Shown here one piece after another: positions 24,512-33,221 of a DNA stretch of 64,000 bases (its first letter is position 1; every line of letters starts with the position of its first letter). The stretch comes from Microbispora siamensis (GTDB lineage Bacteria > Actinomycetota > Actinomycetes > Streptosporangiales > Streptosporangiaceae), in assembly GCF_016863095.1 (NCBI RefSeq), contig NZ_BOOF01000052.1:1-64000 (forward strand), read 5' to 3'. The notes under the pieces were generated by a model. That model was given only the letters and a program-made list of their open reading frames with translations, ran no database searches and was not told the origin of the DNA. Both the position numbers and the translations under genes were made by a program.

Positions 24512-25933
24512 ATGTTCCGAAAACTGCCTGGCGACGAGGCACGTAACCTCGTCTCCACCACCCCAGACACCGCCGTGGTCTTCCGCCCGGCCGTCATGCA
24601 AACCCCCGCCATCGTCACCATCGTGATCTGGCTGTCCCGCCTCGTCGCGGGCCTGGTCCGCCTCGTCGTGCGGCATCCCGTCGCGGTGGCCGTACCCGTC
24701 GGCCTCGGGGTCATCTGGACCCTGTACGGCTGGCGCCTGGCCCTGGTGATGGCCGCTTTCCTGCCCTCGGCGGGCCTGTCGTGGGTGCTGCTGGATCGGG
24801 CCTCGTTCCTGCGTCTGGTCGGCTGGCCGCTGCTGGCCTGGTGGCGGCTTGTCGCCGTGTACCGGCGGCACTGGCAACCCGTGATGGTCGTCTCCGGCCT
24901 CGGGCGGCACATCCGAGGACGCGACTACCTGCCCCGCCTGGTCCGAGTGGAGTGCGACGGCTGGGCCGACCGCGTCAGCGTGAAGATGCTCAACGGCCAG
25001 GCCGTCACCGACTGGGCCGACCGCATCGAGCACCTGGCCCACGGCTTCGGCGCACCCTCCTGCCGGGTGGCCGTCGCGCGGGCCGGGCGGCTCGTGCTCA
25101 CCTTCCCCCGGCGCGACCCCCTCGCCGAACCCCTGCCCGCCGTCCCCATCCCTGAGGTCGCCTCGGTGGGGCCGGTCGAGATCGGCAGGTGCGAGGACGG
25201 CTCACCGCTGCGGCTCAAGGTTCACGGCACGCATGTCCTGATCGCGGGCGCGACTGGGGCCGGTAAGGGCTCCTATCTGTGGGGGACGATCCGCGGGCTT
25301 CTCCCGGCGATGCGGGCGGGCCTGGTGCAGGTCTGGGCGCTCGATCCCAAGCGGATGGAGCTGTCCTTCGGCCGGGCACTGTTCGGCTCCCGGTACGCGG
25401 CCGATCCGAAGGAGTGCGCCGACCTGCTCGACGAGGCGGTCTCGGTGATGCAGGAGCGGGCCGACCGGTTCGCCGGCCTTCAGCGCTCCCACACGCCTAC
25501 GCCTGCTGACCCGTTCGTCCTGGTGCTCGTGGACGAGGTGGCGTTCCTGACCGCCTACCAACCGGATAAGCAACTCCGTCAGCGGATCACGGCGGCGCTC
25601 GCCACCTTGACCACGCAGGGGCGGGCGGTCGGCGTCGGCGTCATGGCCGCGCTTCAGGACCCGCGCAAGGAGGTCATGAACATCCGCAACCTGTTCCCCG
25701 ACAAGATCGCACTCCGGCTGGACGAGTCGGAACAGGTGGACATGGTCCTCGGCGACGGCGCACGGGACCGGGGCGCACTGGCCGACCACATCTCACCGGT
25801 CCCCGAGCTGGGTGCGGGCGTCGGCTACGTCCGGCTGGAGACCTCACCCGACCCGGTCCGCGTGCGGGCCGCGTACGTCTCCGACGCCGACATCTCCGCG
25901 ATGGTCGCCGAGTTCGCGGGGGTGGGCCGATGA
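24512..25933 (+). CDS. FtsK/SpoIIIE-type DNA translocase (TraSA-like)
   Basis: The 473-residue product has N-terminal membrane segments (about residues 35-55, 57-72 and 75-95), then an FtsK motor with Walker A GATGAGKG (246-253) and Walker B VLVLVDEVAF (DE at 341-342), and LTTQGRAVGVGVMAALQDPR typical of the family. Such single-protein translocases transfer double-stranded AICE DNA between mycelia. Its stop overlaps the next gene (ATGA). No winged-helix gamma domain is obvious at the C-terminus. Confidence 0.92.
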   Translation: MFRKLPGDEARNLVSTTPDTAVVFRPAVMQTPAIVTIVIWLSRLVAGLVRLVVRHPVAVAVPVGLGVIWTLYGWRLALVMAAFLPSAGLSWVLLDRASFLRLVGWPLLAWWRLVAVYRRHWQPVMVVSGLGRHIRGRDYLPRLVRVECDGWADRVSVKMLNGQAVTDWADRIEHLAHGFGAPSCRVAVARAGRLVLTFPRRDPLAEPLPAVPIPEVASVGPVEIGRCEDGSPLRLKVHGTHVLIAGATGAGKGSYLWGTIRGLLPAMRAGLVQVWALDPKRMELSFGRALFGSRYAADPKECADLLDEAVSVMQERADRFAGLQRSHTPTPADPFVLVLVDEVAFLTAYQPDKQLRQRITAALATLTTQGRAVGVGVMAALQDPRKEVMNIRNLFPDKIALRLDESEQVDMVLGDGARDRGALADHISPVPELGAGVGYVRLETSPDPVRVRAAYVSDADISAMVAEFAGVGR

Positions 25934-26112
25934 TGCGTCTGGCTCACATCCTCGACGGCCTGCGCTGCTCGGGCTGCGGCGCGCTCGATGTGCTGTGGCT
26001 CGACCCGGTGCGCGGCATCGTCGAGTGCCACGAATGCGGCCAGAAAGCCACCGTCATCGTTGACGGCCTCGACCTGGTCGACGCCCTCGACAGGTGCGGG
26101 GGTGACTGGTGA
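25930..26112 (+). CDS. Zinc-ribbon miniprotein between tra and rep
   Basis: The 60-residue product has CSGCG (residues 13-17) and CHECG (33-37) pairs flanking a beta-hairpin (LDVLWLDPVRGIVE), a typical zinc ribbon. It overlaps traSA and rep by 4 bases on each side, so expression is coupled. It may assist replication initiation or act as a small regulator; function is not known. Confidence 0.75.
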   Translation: MMRLAHILDGLRCSGCGALDVLWLDPVRGIVECHECGQKATVIVDGLDLVDALDRCGGDW

Positions 26113-27725
26113 CCGACCCGCACGACCGCTCCACACCCCGCGCCGTACGGATGGCACAGCCCCTCGCCCGTGAGGTCGTGGAAGAGATCGCCAAACAGTA
26201 CGGCGTGTGCATCCGCCCGGTACCGCTTCGGCGGCAGGACATCCTCACCGGACAGGTTGAGGTCATCGACGTGCCCTGCGGGGCCACGCTGGAGAGCAAG
26301 TGCCCACCGTGCGCCAAGCGCAACCGGCAACTCCGTAGGGCGCAGTGCCGGGAGGGCTGGCACCTCGACCACGAACCCGTGAACCTGCCCGACAACGCGG
26401 ACGAGTACCAGCGTCACCTCGTCGAGCTACGGGCCGACGCCCAAGCCTGGCGGGACGAGGTCGAAAAGGCCGGCGGCGACACCACCGACCTGGACGCCGC
26501 CATCGAGGACCTGGACGAGGAGATCAACCGTGCGGGCATGCGCGGCAACGTCCTCGGCCGCACCTCCGGCAAGCGCTCGCGGTCCACGAAGCGGCGGCAG
26601 GACGCCCCGGACCTGCCCAAGCGGCAGATGACCAAGACCACCCTCGGGCGGACCTTCACCGGCTCGGACGGCAAGACCTACCGGCCGTCCATGTTCGTCA
26701 CCCTCACCCTGCCCTCCTATGGCCGCGTGCTGGAGGGCGCGCCCCTCTACCCGGACCGCTACGACTACGCGCGGGCGGCCCGCGACGCCCTGCACTTCTC
26801 CAAGCTCGTCGATCGCTTCGTGCAGAACCTCCGACGAGTGGCGGGCTATGACGTGCAGTACTTCGCCACCGTCGAACCGCAAAAGCGGCTCGCGCCGCAT
26901 CTGCATATGGCGATCCGCGGCACGCTCCCGCGTGCGGAGCTGCGGCAGATCATCGCCGCCACGTATCACCAGGTGTGGTGGCCCTCGACCGATGACGTGC
27001 GATTCGAGGGTGACCACCTGCCCGTGTGGGAGGACGGGGCCGGCTACCTCGACCCGACCACCGGGGAAGCCCTGCCGACCTGGGAACAGGCCCTCGACAA
27101 GCTCGACCAGGACAACGAGGCCGAACCCCTGCACGTGCTCCGCTTCGGCGACCAGCTCGACATACAAAGCGTCCTCGCCGGAACCCCGGATGCCGACCAG
27201 CTCATCCAATACCTGTCCAAGTACCTGACCAAATCCCTCGGCGACGCCCTCGGCACGGACGATGCTCGCCGGAAGGCACATGCGGAACGACTGCTGGAGG
27301 CGCTGCGTTTCGAGCCGTGCGCGCCGACCTGCCCGAACTGGCTCCGCTACGGGATCCAGCCCAAGGGCGCCAAGCCCGGTATGGCTCCGGGCCGGTGCAA
27401 GGGCAAGGCCCACAAGCCCGATCACCTCGGCTACGCGGGCCGCCGCGTGCTCGTCTCGCGGAAGTGGTCGAACAAGACCCTCACGGAGCACAAGCAGGAC
27501 CGGCGTACCTGGGTCCTGGAAGCCCTCGGCCTGCCTGACAAGCCGGTCGATCCCCACCGCTACATCTGGCGACCGGTCAAGCCCGGTGATCCCGAACTAG
27601 CTCCGATCGGCGTGCGCTTGCTCCGCTCGGTCCATGAACGCCAGCGCTGGCGCAACCACATGAACCAACTCCAGGCACTCGGAGACGGCCAAGATCTTTC
27701 GGCAATCAGAGAGGAGGCTGCATGA
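26109..27725 (+). CDS. repSA: RepSA-type replication initiator
   Basis: The 538-residue product has an N-terminal zinc-like cluster (C57, CPPC at 65-68), MFVTLTLPSYGRVL, the rolling-circle HUH motif APHLHMAIRG (H264, H266) and a YLSKYLTKSLGDAL segment with Tyr residues suited to nicking. It matches the AICE replication initiator family (pSAM2 RepSA), which nicks a double-stranded origin for rolling-circle replication after excision. The origin is probably inside or near the gene but was not located. Confidence 0.9.
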   Translation: MTDPHDRSTPRAVRMAQPLAREVVEEIAKQYGVCIRPVPLRRQDILTGQVEVIDVPCGATLESKCPPCAKRNRQLRRAQCREGWHLDHEPVNLPDNADEYQRHLVELRADAQAWRDEVEKAGGDTTDLDAAIEDLDEEINRAGMRGNVLGRTSGKRSRSTKRRQDAPDLPKRQMTKTTLGRTFTGSDGKTYRPSMFVTLTLPSYGRVLEGAPLYPDRYDYARAARDALHFSKLVDRFVQNLRRVAGYDVQYFATVEPQKRLAPHLHMAIRGTLPRAELRQIIAATYHQVWWPSTDDVRFEGDHLPVWEDGAGYLDPTTGEALPTWEQALDKLDQDNEAEPLHVLRFGDQLDIQSVLAGTPDADQLIQYLSKYLTKSLGDALGTDDARRKAHAERLLEALRFEPCAPTCPNWLRYGIQPKGAKPGMAPGRCKGKAHKPDHLGYAGRRVLVSRKWSNKTLTEHKQDRRTWVLEALGLPDKPVDPHRYIWRPVKPGDPELAPIGVRLLRSVHERQRWRNHMNQLQALGDGQDLSAIREEAA

Positions 27726-27916
27726 CAGGTGATCTCTCTCCCCTACTCCTCCGGCCAGAGGAGGCGGCAAAGCTCCTCGGCGTCGGCCGGACCAAGGTCT
27801 ACGCACTGATCCGATGCGGATCTCTCCGCTCTGTCCGCATCGATGGCCTTCGCAGGATTCCCGCGACGGCTCTCGCCGAGTTCGTCGCCAATCTCGAACA
27901 GGAGCAAGCGGCGTGA
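27722..27916 (+). CDS. xis: Excisionase, MerR/Xis-type helix-turn-helix
   Basis: The 64-residue product carries the helix-turn-helix of AlpA/Xis proteins: LRPEEAAKLLGVGRTKVYAL, then IRCGSLRSVRIDGLRRIP. It overlaps rep upstream and the integrase start downstream (GTGA), the usual rep-xis-int order. It should bend att DNA and direct Int to excision. Confidence 0.9.
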   Translation: MTGDLSPLLLRPEEAAKLLGVGRTKVYALIRCGSLRSVRIDGLRRIPATALAEFVANLEQEQAA

Positions 27917-29124
27917 CCAAGAAGCGCGGTCAGAACGAGGACTCGATCTATAAGGATGGCGACCGGTGGCGCGGGGCGATCTCGCTCGGCTACGGACCGG
28001 ACGGCAAGCGCATCCGGAAGAAGGTGTCGGGCAAGACACGAGCCGAGGTCGCCGAGAAGATCCGCAAAATCCGCGAAGGTCTGGACAAGGGCCTCCCGGT
28101 GCCCGACGACAAAATCACTTTGGGGGCCTTCCTCGATCGCTGGTTGGCCACCTTGCCCGGACACATCGCGGACTCGACCTTGGACGACTACGAGGACACC
28201 GTCCGACTGCACCTCAAGCCCACTCTCGGACGGCACAAGCTCACCGGCCTCACGGTCGCCCAGGTGGACGCGCTGTGGCAGACCAAGCGGGAACGGGGCT
28301 ACAAGGGCAACAGCATCCGCAACATGCGGGCCGTACTCCGGAAGGCGCTGAGCCAGGCAGAGCGCGAGGGTCTGATCGTGCGGAACGTCGCGGCGCTCTC
28401 GCTGCCTCCTCGTATTCGGCAGTCAGAGGGGCGGACGCTCACAATCGATCAGGCGCACACGCTCCTCGACGCGGTCGCCGAACATCACCTCGGCCTGGTG
28501 GTCCTTCTCTCGCTCGTCTTCGGACTGCGGCGCGGGGAAGCCCTGGGGTTGATGTGGGACGCGTTCGATCCCGAGGCGAAGAGACTCCGGATCACTCATG
28601 CCGTGAAGCGGCTCAAGAACCGGGACGCGAATGCCGAGACCAGGACGAAGATCGTGATCAGCGAGGTCAAGACTCCGAAGTCACGCCGGACACTGGCGCT
28701 GACCTCCGAACTGGTCGACGCGCTCAAGGCGCACCGAGCCAAGCACAACGCCGCGCGGCTGAAGGCCGGCGACGCATGGCGGGAACACGGCCTGATCTTC
28801 CCCACCTCGTCGGGCCGTCCGTCCGATCCGGACAACTTCTCTCACGTCTTCTCGCGACTGACCAAGAGCGCGGGCCTGGGCCACTGGCACCCGCACGAAC
28901 TCCGCCACTCCGGTGCCTCGATCATGCTCGCCCAGGGGACCCCCTTGCACGTGGTCTCCGAAGTCCTCGGGCACGCCAGCGTCGCGATCACCAAAGACGT
29001 CTACGGGCATCTCATGGAGGGTGACCGGCGGGCGGCGACGGAGGCCATTTCCGGCGCTCTGCTGGGGCAACGGAAGCGGGTGGCTCCCAGGGTGGCTCCC
29101 AACGACACCGAAGCGACCGGATGA
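27913..29124 (+). CDS. int: Tyrosine integrase of element 2
   Basis: From GTG 27913 the product is 403 residues. It has an N-terminal arm-binding domain (RGQNEDSIYKDGDRWRG), a SAM-like core-binding domain (about 65-165) and a catalytic domain with R207 (GLRRGEALGL), H328-E-L-R331, H354 in VLGHAS and nucleophile Y364. Every catalytic residue is present. Its last codons encode the VAPRVAPND repeat because the arm-type sites lie inside the gene. It ends 58 bp from att copy 3. Confidence 0.95.
   Translation: MTKKRGQNEDSIYKDGDRWRGAISLGYGPDGKRIRKKVSGKTRAEVAEKIRKIREGLDKGLPVPDDKITLGAFLDRWLATLPGHIADSTLDDYEDTVRLHLKPTLGRHKLTGLTVAQVDALWQTKRERGYKGNSIRNMRAVLRKALSQAEREGLIVRNVAALSLPPRIRQSEGRTLTIDQAHTLLDAVAEHHLGLVVLLSLVFGLRRGEALGLMWDAFDPEAKRLRITHAVKRLKNRDANAETRTKIVISEVKTPKSRRTLALTSELVDALKAHRAKHNAARLKAGDAWREHGLIFPTSSGRPSDPDNFSHVFSRLTKSAGLGHWHPHELRHSGASIMLAQGTPLHVVSEVLGHASVAITKDVYGHLMEGDRRAATEAISGALLGQRKRVAPRVAPNDTEATG
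29078..29102. repeat. Putative integrase arm-type sites, right end of element 2
   Basis: Tandem GGGTGGCTCCCAG + GGTGGCTCCCAA within the 3' end of int, mirroring 15938-15962 at the opposite end. Confidence 0.75.
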
Positions 29125-29138
29125 GCCGCGAAAGCACA

Positions 29139-29173
29139 AGGCCCCTGACAGCGAAACTGCTGTTCAGGGGCCT
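29139..29173. terminator. Hairpin next to att copy 3
   Basis: AGGCCCCTGA / TCAGGGGCCT stem, identical to the hairpin at 6028-6062 except one loop-side base. It ends the integrase operon of element 2 and would terminate a tRNA-Thr completed by this att copy. Confidence 0.8.
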
Positions 29174-29182
29174 GTCGTACGA

Positions 29183-29225
29183 GAGCCGCCTTGGGGAATC
29201 GAACCCCAGACCTTCTGTTTACAAG
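29183..29225. repeat. att copy 3, between elements 2 and 3
   Basis: Identical 43-bp tRNA-Thr 3' half, followed by GGAAGG instead of the tRNA 5' half. Confidence 0.95.
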
Positions 29226-29642
29226 GGAAGGGCAGAAGCCTCGTAGGTGACGAGCGAAGCTGCTCGGGCGGCAGATCCAGACCGGTGGGATGAGACTGCG
29301 TGAGGTGCCGTTGCTGTACGCGTTGCTGTACAGCAACCACGTCCGATGGCCGGCCCTCGTGTTCCGATGCCAAGTGGACCCGGACCGCAGGGCCGCCAGG
29401 CCCGAGGACCGGAAGCCGCGCGGCAGCCCATCCAACAGCCACTTCAGAGATCGGTGCCTTGGCGCGTGGGTCGTGAGCTGCGGCAGGCCCCGCAGGACAC
29501 CGTAGCTGTTTGATCACATCGCACATATCCCAAAAGAAGACAGCCAAGATCATAGGGGGATCTACTACATTCAGGGTGGTGCGATGACTGTCGGTCCTGC
29601 CCTGGAGAGGACAGACGGCAACCGCGCCATCGATCATGTGGG
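29226..29642. other. Left end of element 3, no gene
   Basis: This region carries the arm-type repeats at 29310-29337 and an AT-richer tract near 29510-29575 that may hold the promoter of the AIPR gene. No convincing coding frame is present. Confidence 0.55.
29310..29337. repeat. Putative integrase arm-type sites, left end of element 3
   Basis: GTTGCTGTACG at 29310, then the perfect 16-bp palindrome GTTGCTGTACAGCAAC at 29322-29337. The same unit recurs twice at 46344-46368 beside the other end of the element. Confidence 0.7.
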
Positions 29643-31760
29643 GTGAGTGAAGTGGCGTACCCGGTTCAAATCCGCAACCTCAAGCGGCAACTCAAGCTGC
29701 GGTTCCGGCCCCTGATTGACATGTCGGATTGGGCAGGGAGACCTGACGAGGAACAGTGCTTCCTGAGCCGGGCGGTGGCTGCGCTGGCGGTGAAACTGGA
29801 GACGGCGGCCTCGGACGAGGATGCCGCCCGAGCAGTCATCGATGGCACCACGGACCGTGGGATTGATGCCGTTGCAGTTGAGCAGCGCGGAGATCGTCAA
29901 CACATCACGCTTGTACAGGCCAAGTGGAATGACAAAGGGGAAGCGGGCTTCGGCGAAGCAGACGTCTCCGCTGTCATGCGCGGCCTCGACTACCTGCTCG
30001 ATTTGGACTTCTCCCGATTCGGCAGCAAGATTGATCGACATGCAGCGGAAATTGATGCTGCACTCAATAGCCCTTCTCCTAAAGTGACCCTAGTGCTGGC
30101 ACTGGTCACCGGAAGTGATCTGCACCCCAACACCAGGGCCCTGCTAGAAGAAGAAGTAGACAAGCACAATCTTGATGACGATCTGGTCGACTACAAGATC
30201 CTGAACCTGCGCGATTTGAACCGAGAGATTCTAGGAGACCACGCCGAACGTAAGGTCAATCTGGATGTTCAACTTGACGGTGCAGGTAAAATAACTGAGC
30301 CATTTCTCGCCTATTACGGCACCATATCAGCCGGAGAAGTTGCGGATTGGTACGGGAAGTATGGGCGACACCTCACTGCTCGCAACATTCGAGATGCCCT
30401 TGATCTTAGTGATGTTAATGAAAAAATCAGGACTACTTTAATCAGAGAGCCTGAGTACTTCTGGTACCTGAGTAACGGCATCACTCTCATTTGTGATCGG
30501 ATACGCAAGCACGGTAGGGGCTCCCCCGTTGCAGGACGGCTGGCAGGATTCCGACTTGAGGGCGCAAGTGTAATCAATGGCGCACAGACTGTGAGCGCCA
30601 TCTATCGGGCAGTGCAGCAGAAGCCAGGAAAGGCGGCAGCCGGCCGGCTCCTAATTCGAATCATCTCACTGGAGGATTCTCCCGAAGATTTCGGAGACCG
30701 GATCACTGTCGCAGCGAATACCCAGAATCCAACCGAAGAGCGAGACTTCCGATCTCGTCGGCCCGAACAGGCTGATCTGCGTCATGAGTTTGCCCTATCG
30801 TTAGGGCTAAACTACGTGATCAAGCGTGGCGAGTCTGACCCGCCAGAAGCCGAAGGCTGCACGATGACCGAGGCTGCCCTCGCGCTGGCTGCTGTGAAAT
30901 CTACAGAATTCACAGCAATTGCAAAGGGCAATGCCTCGGCGCTCTGGAAGAACCAATACTACCGCTCGCTGTTCACTGAGAAGCTTACCGCTCACCGGGT
31001 ATGGCGATGCGTTCAACTCCTACGACGCGTACGCAAAGCTCTCGCCGAGGAACAGGAGCACCTTGCTGGTCGTGCTGCAAGTGTTGCGGCCTATGGCGAT
31101 CTCCTTCTCACTCATGTCCTCTTTCGGACCATGGACACAAGCGATATTGACGCTGATGACGCAGATGCATCCGCCGCCTGGGAGGTGAGACTCGCTGAGG
31201 TTCGAGAGCGCGTCAGGAAGGCCCTGGGATGGCTGGTGATAGTTATCGACGGCGCCTACGGGGTGAATAGCCACATAAGTACGACTGTGCGTAGCCCCGA
31301 TCGCGTTGAACTTGTCGCGAATGCGCTGTATGAGCGCGTCCTCAGCGGCGACGAACCCCCTAGCGGTTCTCTACCACTGCTGCATCAGGAGACAGGCATT
31401 TCTGCAACCTCTGCGCCACGTGCAGTGTGGAGGATCGTCGATGCCGGCCTGATACCGGATGGAGAAAGCTTGGAATTCCGCCCGGTTACTGCTCCTGAGC
31501 GTCGGCAATTGCCTAGATGGCTAGAAGAAGATTCAAACAGGGCTAGGGCCACGTGGCAAAACAACAAGAACAAGCCTCTTATTTGGCATGCGGACGGCGA
31601 GGCGTACGCGCCTTCTACGCTAGTGCGCAAGATGCGTCGAGAGGCGATGGGAAACGACCAGCAGATCCAGGGCACCTTGTATTGGCATGTTCCCGGCAAA
31701 GGCTCCCTGGTTGACATCGCCCAGGAGATCCGGGACAGCCCAGAGATTCAAGACAGCTAA
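29643..31760 (+). CDS. AIPR-family abortive-infection protein with Mrr-like N-terminus
   Basis: The 705-residue product has an N-terminal PD-(D/E)xK-like module (GIDAVAVEQ with D75, then LVQAKW with Q92 and K94). The AIPR domain follows (about 230-480): EPEYFWYLSNGITLICDRI, GASVINGAQTVSAIY, and VAANTQNPTEERDFRS. AIPR proteins are linked to abortive infection and phage resistance. A C-terminal region of 150 residues looks winged-helix-like (SATSAPRAVWRIVDAGLIP). It converges with the restriction-methylation genes, 105 bp from the specificity subunit end. A GTG at 29652 is an alternative start. Nuclease activity is predicted only. Confidence 0.85.
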   Translation: MSEVAYPVQIRNLKRQLKLRFRPLIDMSDWAGRPDEEQCFLSRAVAALAVKLETAASDEDAARAVIDGTTDRGIDAVAVEQRGDRQHITLVQAKWNDKGEAGFGEADVSAVMRGLDYLLDLDFSRFGSKIDRHAAEIDAALNSPSPKVTLVLALVTGSDLHPNTRALLEEEVDKHNLDDDLVDYKILNLRDLNREILGDHAERKVNLDVQLDGAGKITEPFLAYYGTISAGEVADWYGKYGRHLTARNIRDALDLSDVNEKIRTTLIREPEYFWYLSNGITLICDRIRKHGRGSPVAGRLAGFRLEGASVINGAQTVSAIYRAVQQKPGKAAAGRLLIRIISLEDSPEDFGDRITVAANTQNPTEERDFRSRRPEQADLRHEFALSLGLNYVIKRGESDPPEAEGCTMTEAALALAAVKSTEFTAIAKGNASALWKNQYYRSLFTEKLTAHRVWRCVQLLRRVRKALAEEQEHLAGRAASVAAYGDLLLTHVLFRTMDTSDIDADDADASAAWEVRLAEVRERVRKALGWLVIVIDGAYGVNSHISTTVRSPDRVELVANALYERVLSGDEPPSGSLPLLHQETGISATSAPRAVWRIVDAGLIPDGESLEFRPVTAPERRQLPRWLEEDSNRARATWQNNKNKPLIWHADGEAYAPSTLVRKMRREAMGNDQQIQGTLYWHVPGKGSLVDIAQEIRDSPEIQDS

Positions 31761-31865
31761 ACTACGAAGAAGTGGCGACGCTCGATTGCTTGGCCTAAGC
31801 CGTGCTCGGTACGGAGAAGCGGCACCCGCTTGCGCAAGATCGCCCCCCAAGCCCTCCCTGACTGA

Positions 31866-33221
31866 TCAGATCTTTGGGGTCGCAATGGCGATCTCTGCTT
31901 CAATCATCTCGATTGCTCGGCTCTCTGCCTCGCTAGCCTTTGCAAAATCCTTCCAGCACTCGGTTGCGGCATCGCCCAGCGTATTGTCCATCGGAGGAAG
32001 GATTACTTCGCCGAGGTCCGACGGGCTCACCGCGTCCACAACAGAACCAGCAGAACACGCTTTGACTTGGATCTGCACCTGAGGGACAGCGAAGGCGAGA
32101 TATAGCCAACCAGGATTGACGCCAGGATTAGGCTGCACCCGCATTACATGGTTGTTGGCCAACCACCCAGCCCTGTCTGAAGCAATAAAAGCTGGTTGAG
32201 CAATCCGCTCCTCTGCGCGGCCCTCCGCGCCAAACGCAATCATGCCCTCAGTCAACTCATAAGCAGAGTAGTCAAAGGACCGCGCGGCAATATACTTGAG
32301 ATTGATCGGAAGCGACTGCAGTAATTGGCGGCCTGAGACGATCGGCCGTCCGTGGTCGGCATCGACGTAATATCGCCTGTAGCGGCCAGGGATGAATGAC
32401 TCCGCAACGTCCCTGACGCGAACCCCACCAGCGTCTTTGAGAGCAGCGCGGATGTCGGCTACAGCGGGGTCATGAAACGCAGCGTCTAGACGCCCGTTGA
32501 GTCCTGCAGCATTGTGTGTCCACCCCGCAGCGCGCCGTTCTCTAACCGGAGGCTTTGGCAGAGTGGCTGCAAAGTCCCGTGTGACCTGGTCGAGCCGGAT
32601 CCTGGCACGCTCTCGAAGCTCCGTGGCGTTTCGCATGAGATTAGATACTTCACGCTGCACCGGTCGTATGAACGGAACGGAAATCGCAGCCACTTGCTCC
32701 ACGGTGATGTGATCGATAACCGATCCGCTCAGGTCGCCTCGGAGCAGATGCTGGCCGGTAGAGGTCCGCAGGAACGCGAGTGTGTAAAACCGGTCGACGT
32801 GGTCGTCGATCGACAGACGAATCATGTCGTGCGAGAGAGCAAATTTGGCGAGGTGATCATCAGCGATGGTCAGCGGCCCGAGGTTCCGGCCAGAGCAGCT
32901 CTGAAGCAGATCGCCTGCCTTGATCAGGTAATCATCAAGGTTTTCTGTGCGAGCGCGAGAGAGTCTGTCTGCCTCAAACGGAAGGTAATCAAACACGTCG
33001 TATGGTCGAAGGTAGGAGATGAACTCTTCGCCGGCAGCAGCGTAGGTGCGCTTGAACCGTCCCGGCGCCCGAACACTGGCATAATCGCCCAGCATCCTTA
33101 ACTCGACATCGGCAAGGCCCGCGAGAGCGCCTCGGATCATCATGGCTGGTGCCGTGTGGTACTTGGCATCCAGCCGGCCGCTTGCGAGCAGCTCCCCGGC
33201 TTTCGTTGAAGTGACGATCAT
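31866..33221 (-). CDS. HsdS-like DNA specificity subunit
   Basis: The 451-residue product has two repeats of the target-recognition layout: ASGRLDAKYHTAP with a first recognition domain ending SVIDHITVEQVAAISVPFI, and LNGRLDAAFHDPAVAD with a second one ending SVVDAVSPSDLGEVILPPM. Each half ends in a helix for the methyltransferase. This is the two-domain specificity subunit of type I or BcgI-like systems, expected to read a bipartite site. Its ATG overlaps the stop of the nuclease-methyltransferase gene (33218-33221). Confidence 0.82.
   Translation of the reverse strand: MIVTSTKAGELLASGRLDAKYHTAPAMMIRGALAGLADVELRMLGDYASVRAPGRFKRTYAAAGEEFISYLRPYDVFDYLPFEADRLSRARTENLDDYLIKAGDLLQSCSGRNLGPLTIADDHLAKFALSHDMIRLSIDDHVDRFYTLAFLRTSTGQHLLRGDLSGSVIDHITVEQVAAISVPFIRPVQREVSNLMRNATELRERARIRLDQVTRDFAATLPKPPVRERRAAGWTHNAAGLNGRLDAAFHDPAVADIRAALKDAGGVRVRDVAESFIPGRYRRYYVDADHGRPIVSGRQLLQSLPINLKYIAARSFDYSAYELTEGMIAFGAEGRAEERIAQPAFIASDRAGWLANNHVMRVQPNPGVNPGWLYLAFAVPQVQIQVKACSAGSVVDAVSPSDLGEVILPPMDNTLGDAATECWKDFAKASEAESRAIEMIEAEIAIATPKI

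Larger units (their letters stand above)
15792..29225. mobile_element. Element 2: complete pSAM2-like AICE
   Basis: It is bounded by att copies 2 and 3 and carries, in order, a KorSA-type repressor, Pra-type activator, FtsK-type TraSA, RepSA-type initiator, Xis and Int, all intact and ending at the right att. Repressor operators and integrase arm-type repeats are preserved. Cargo at the left side: membrane protein, EACC1-like / caspase-like pair, phosphatase with DUF5919-like regulator, small unknown genes, and Imm21-like protein. Cargo base composition at 16.4-19.2 kb is visibly more AT-rich than the backbone, suggesting separate acquisition. Confidence 0.9.

Noticed and set aside
29219-29637. 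Minus-strand frames at the left end of element 3
   Set aside because: They span att and arm repeats, with Arg/Ala-rich composition typical of shadow frames.
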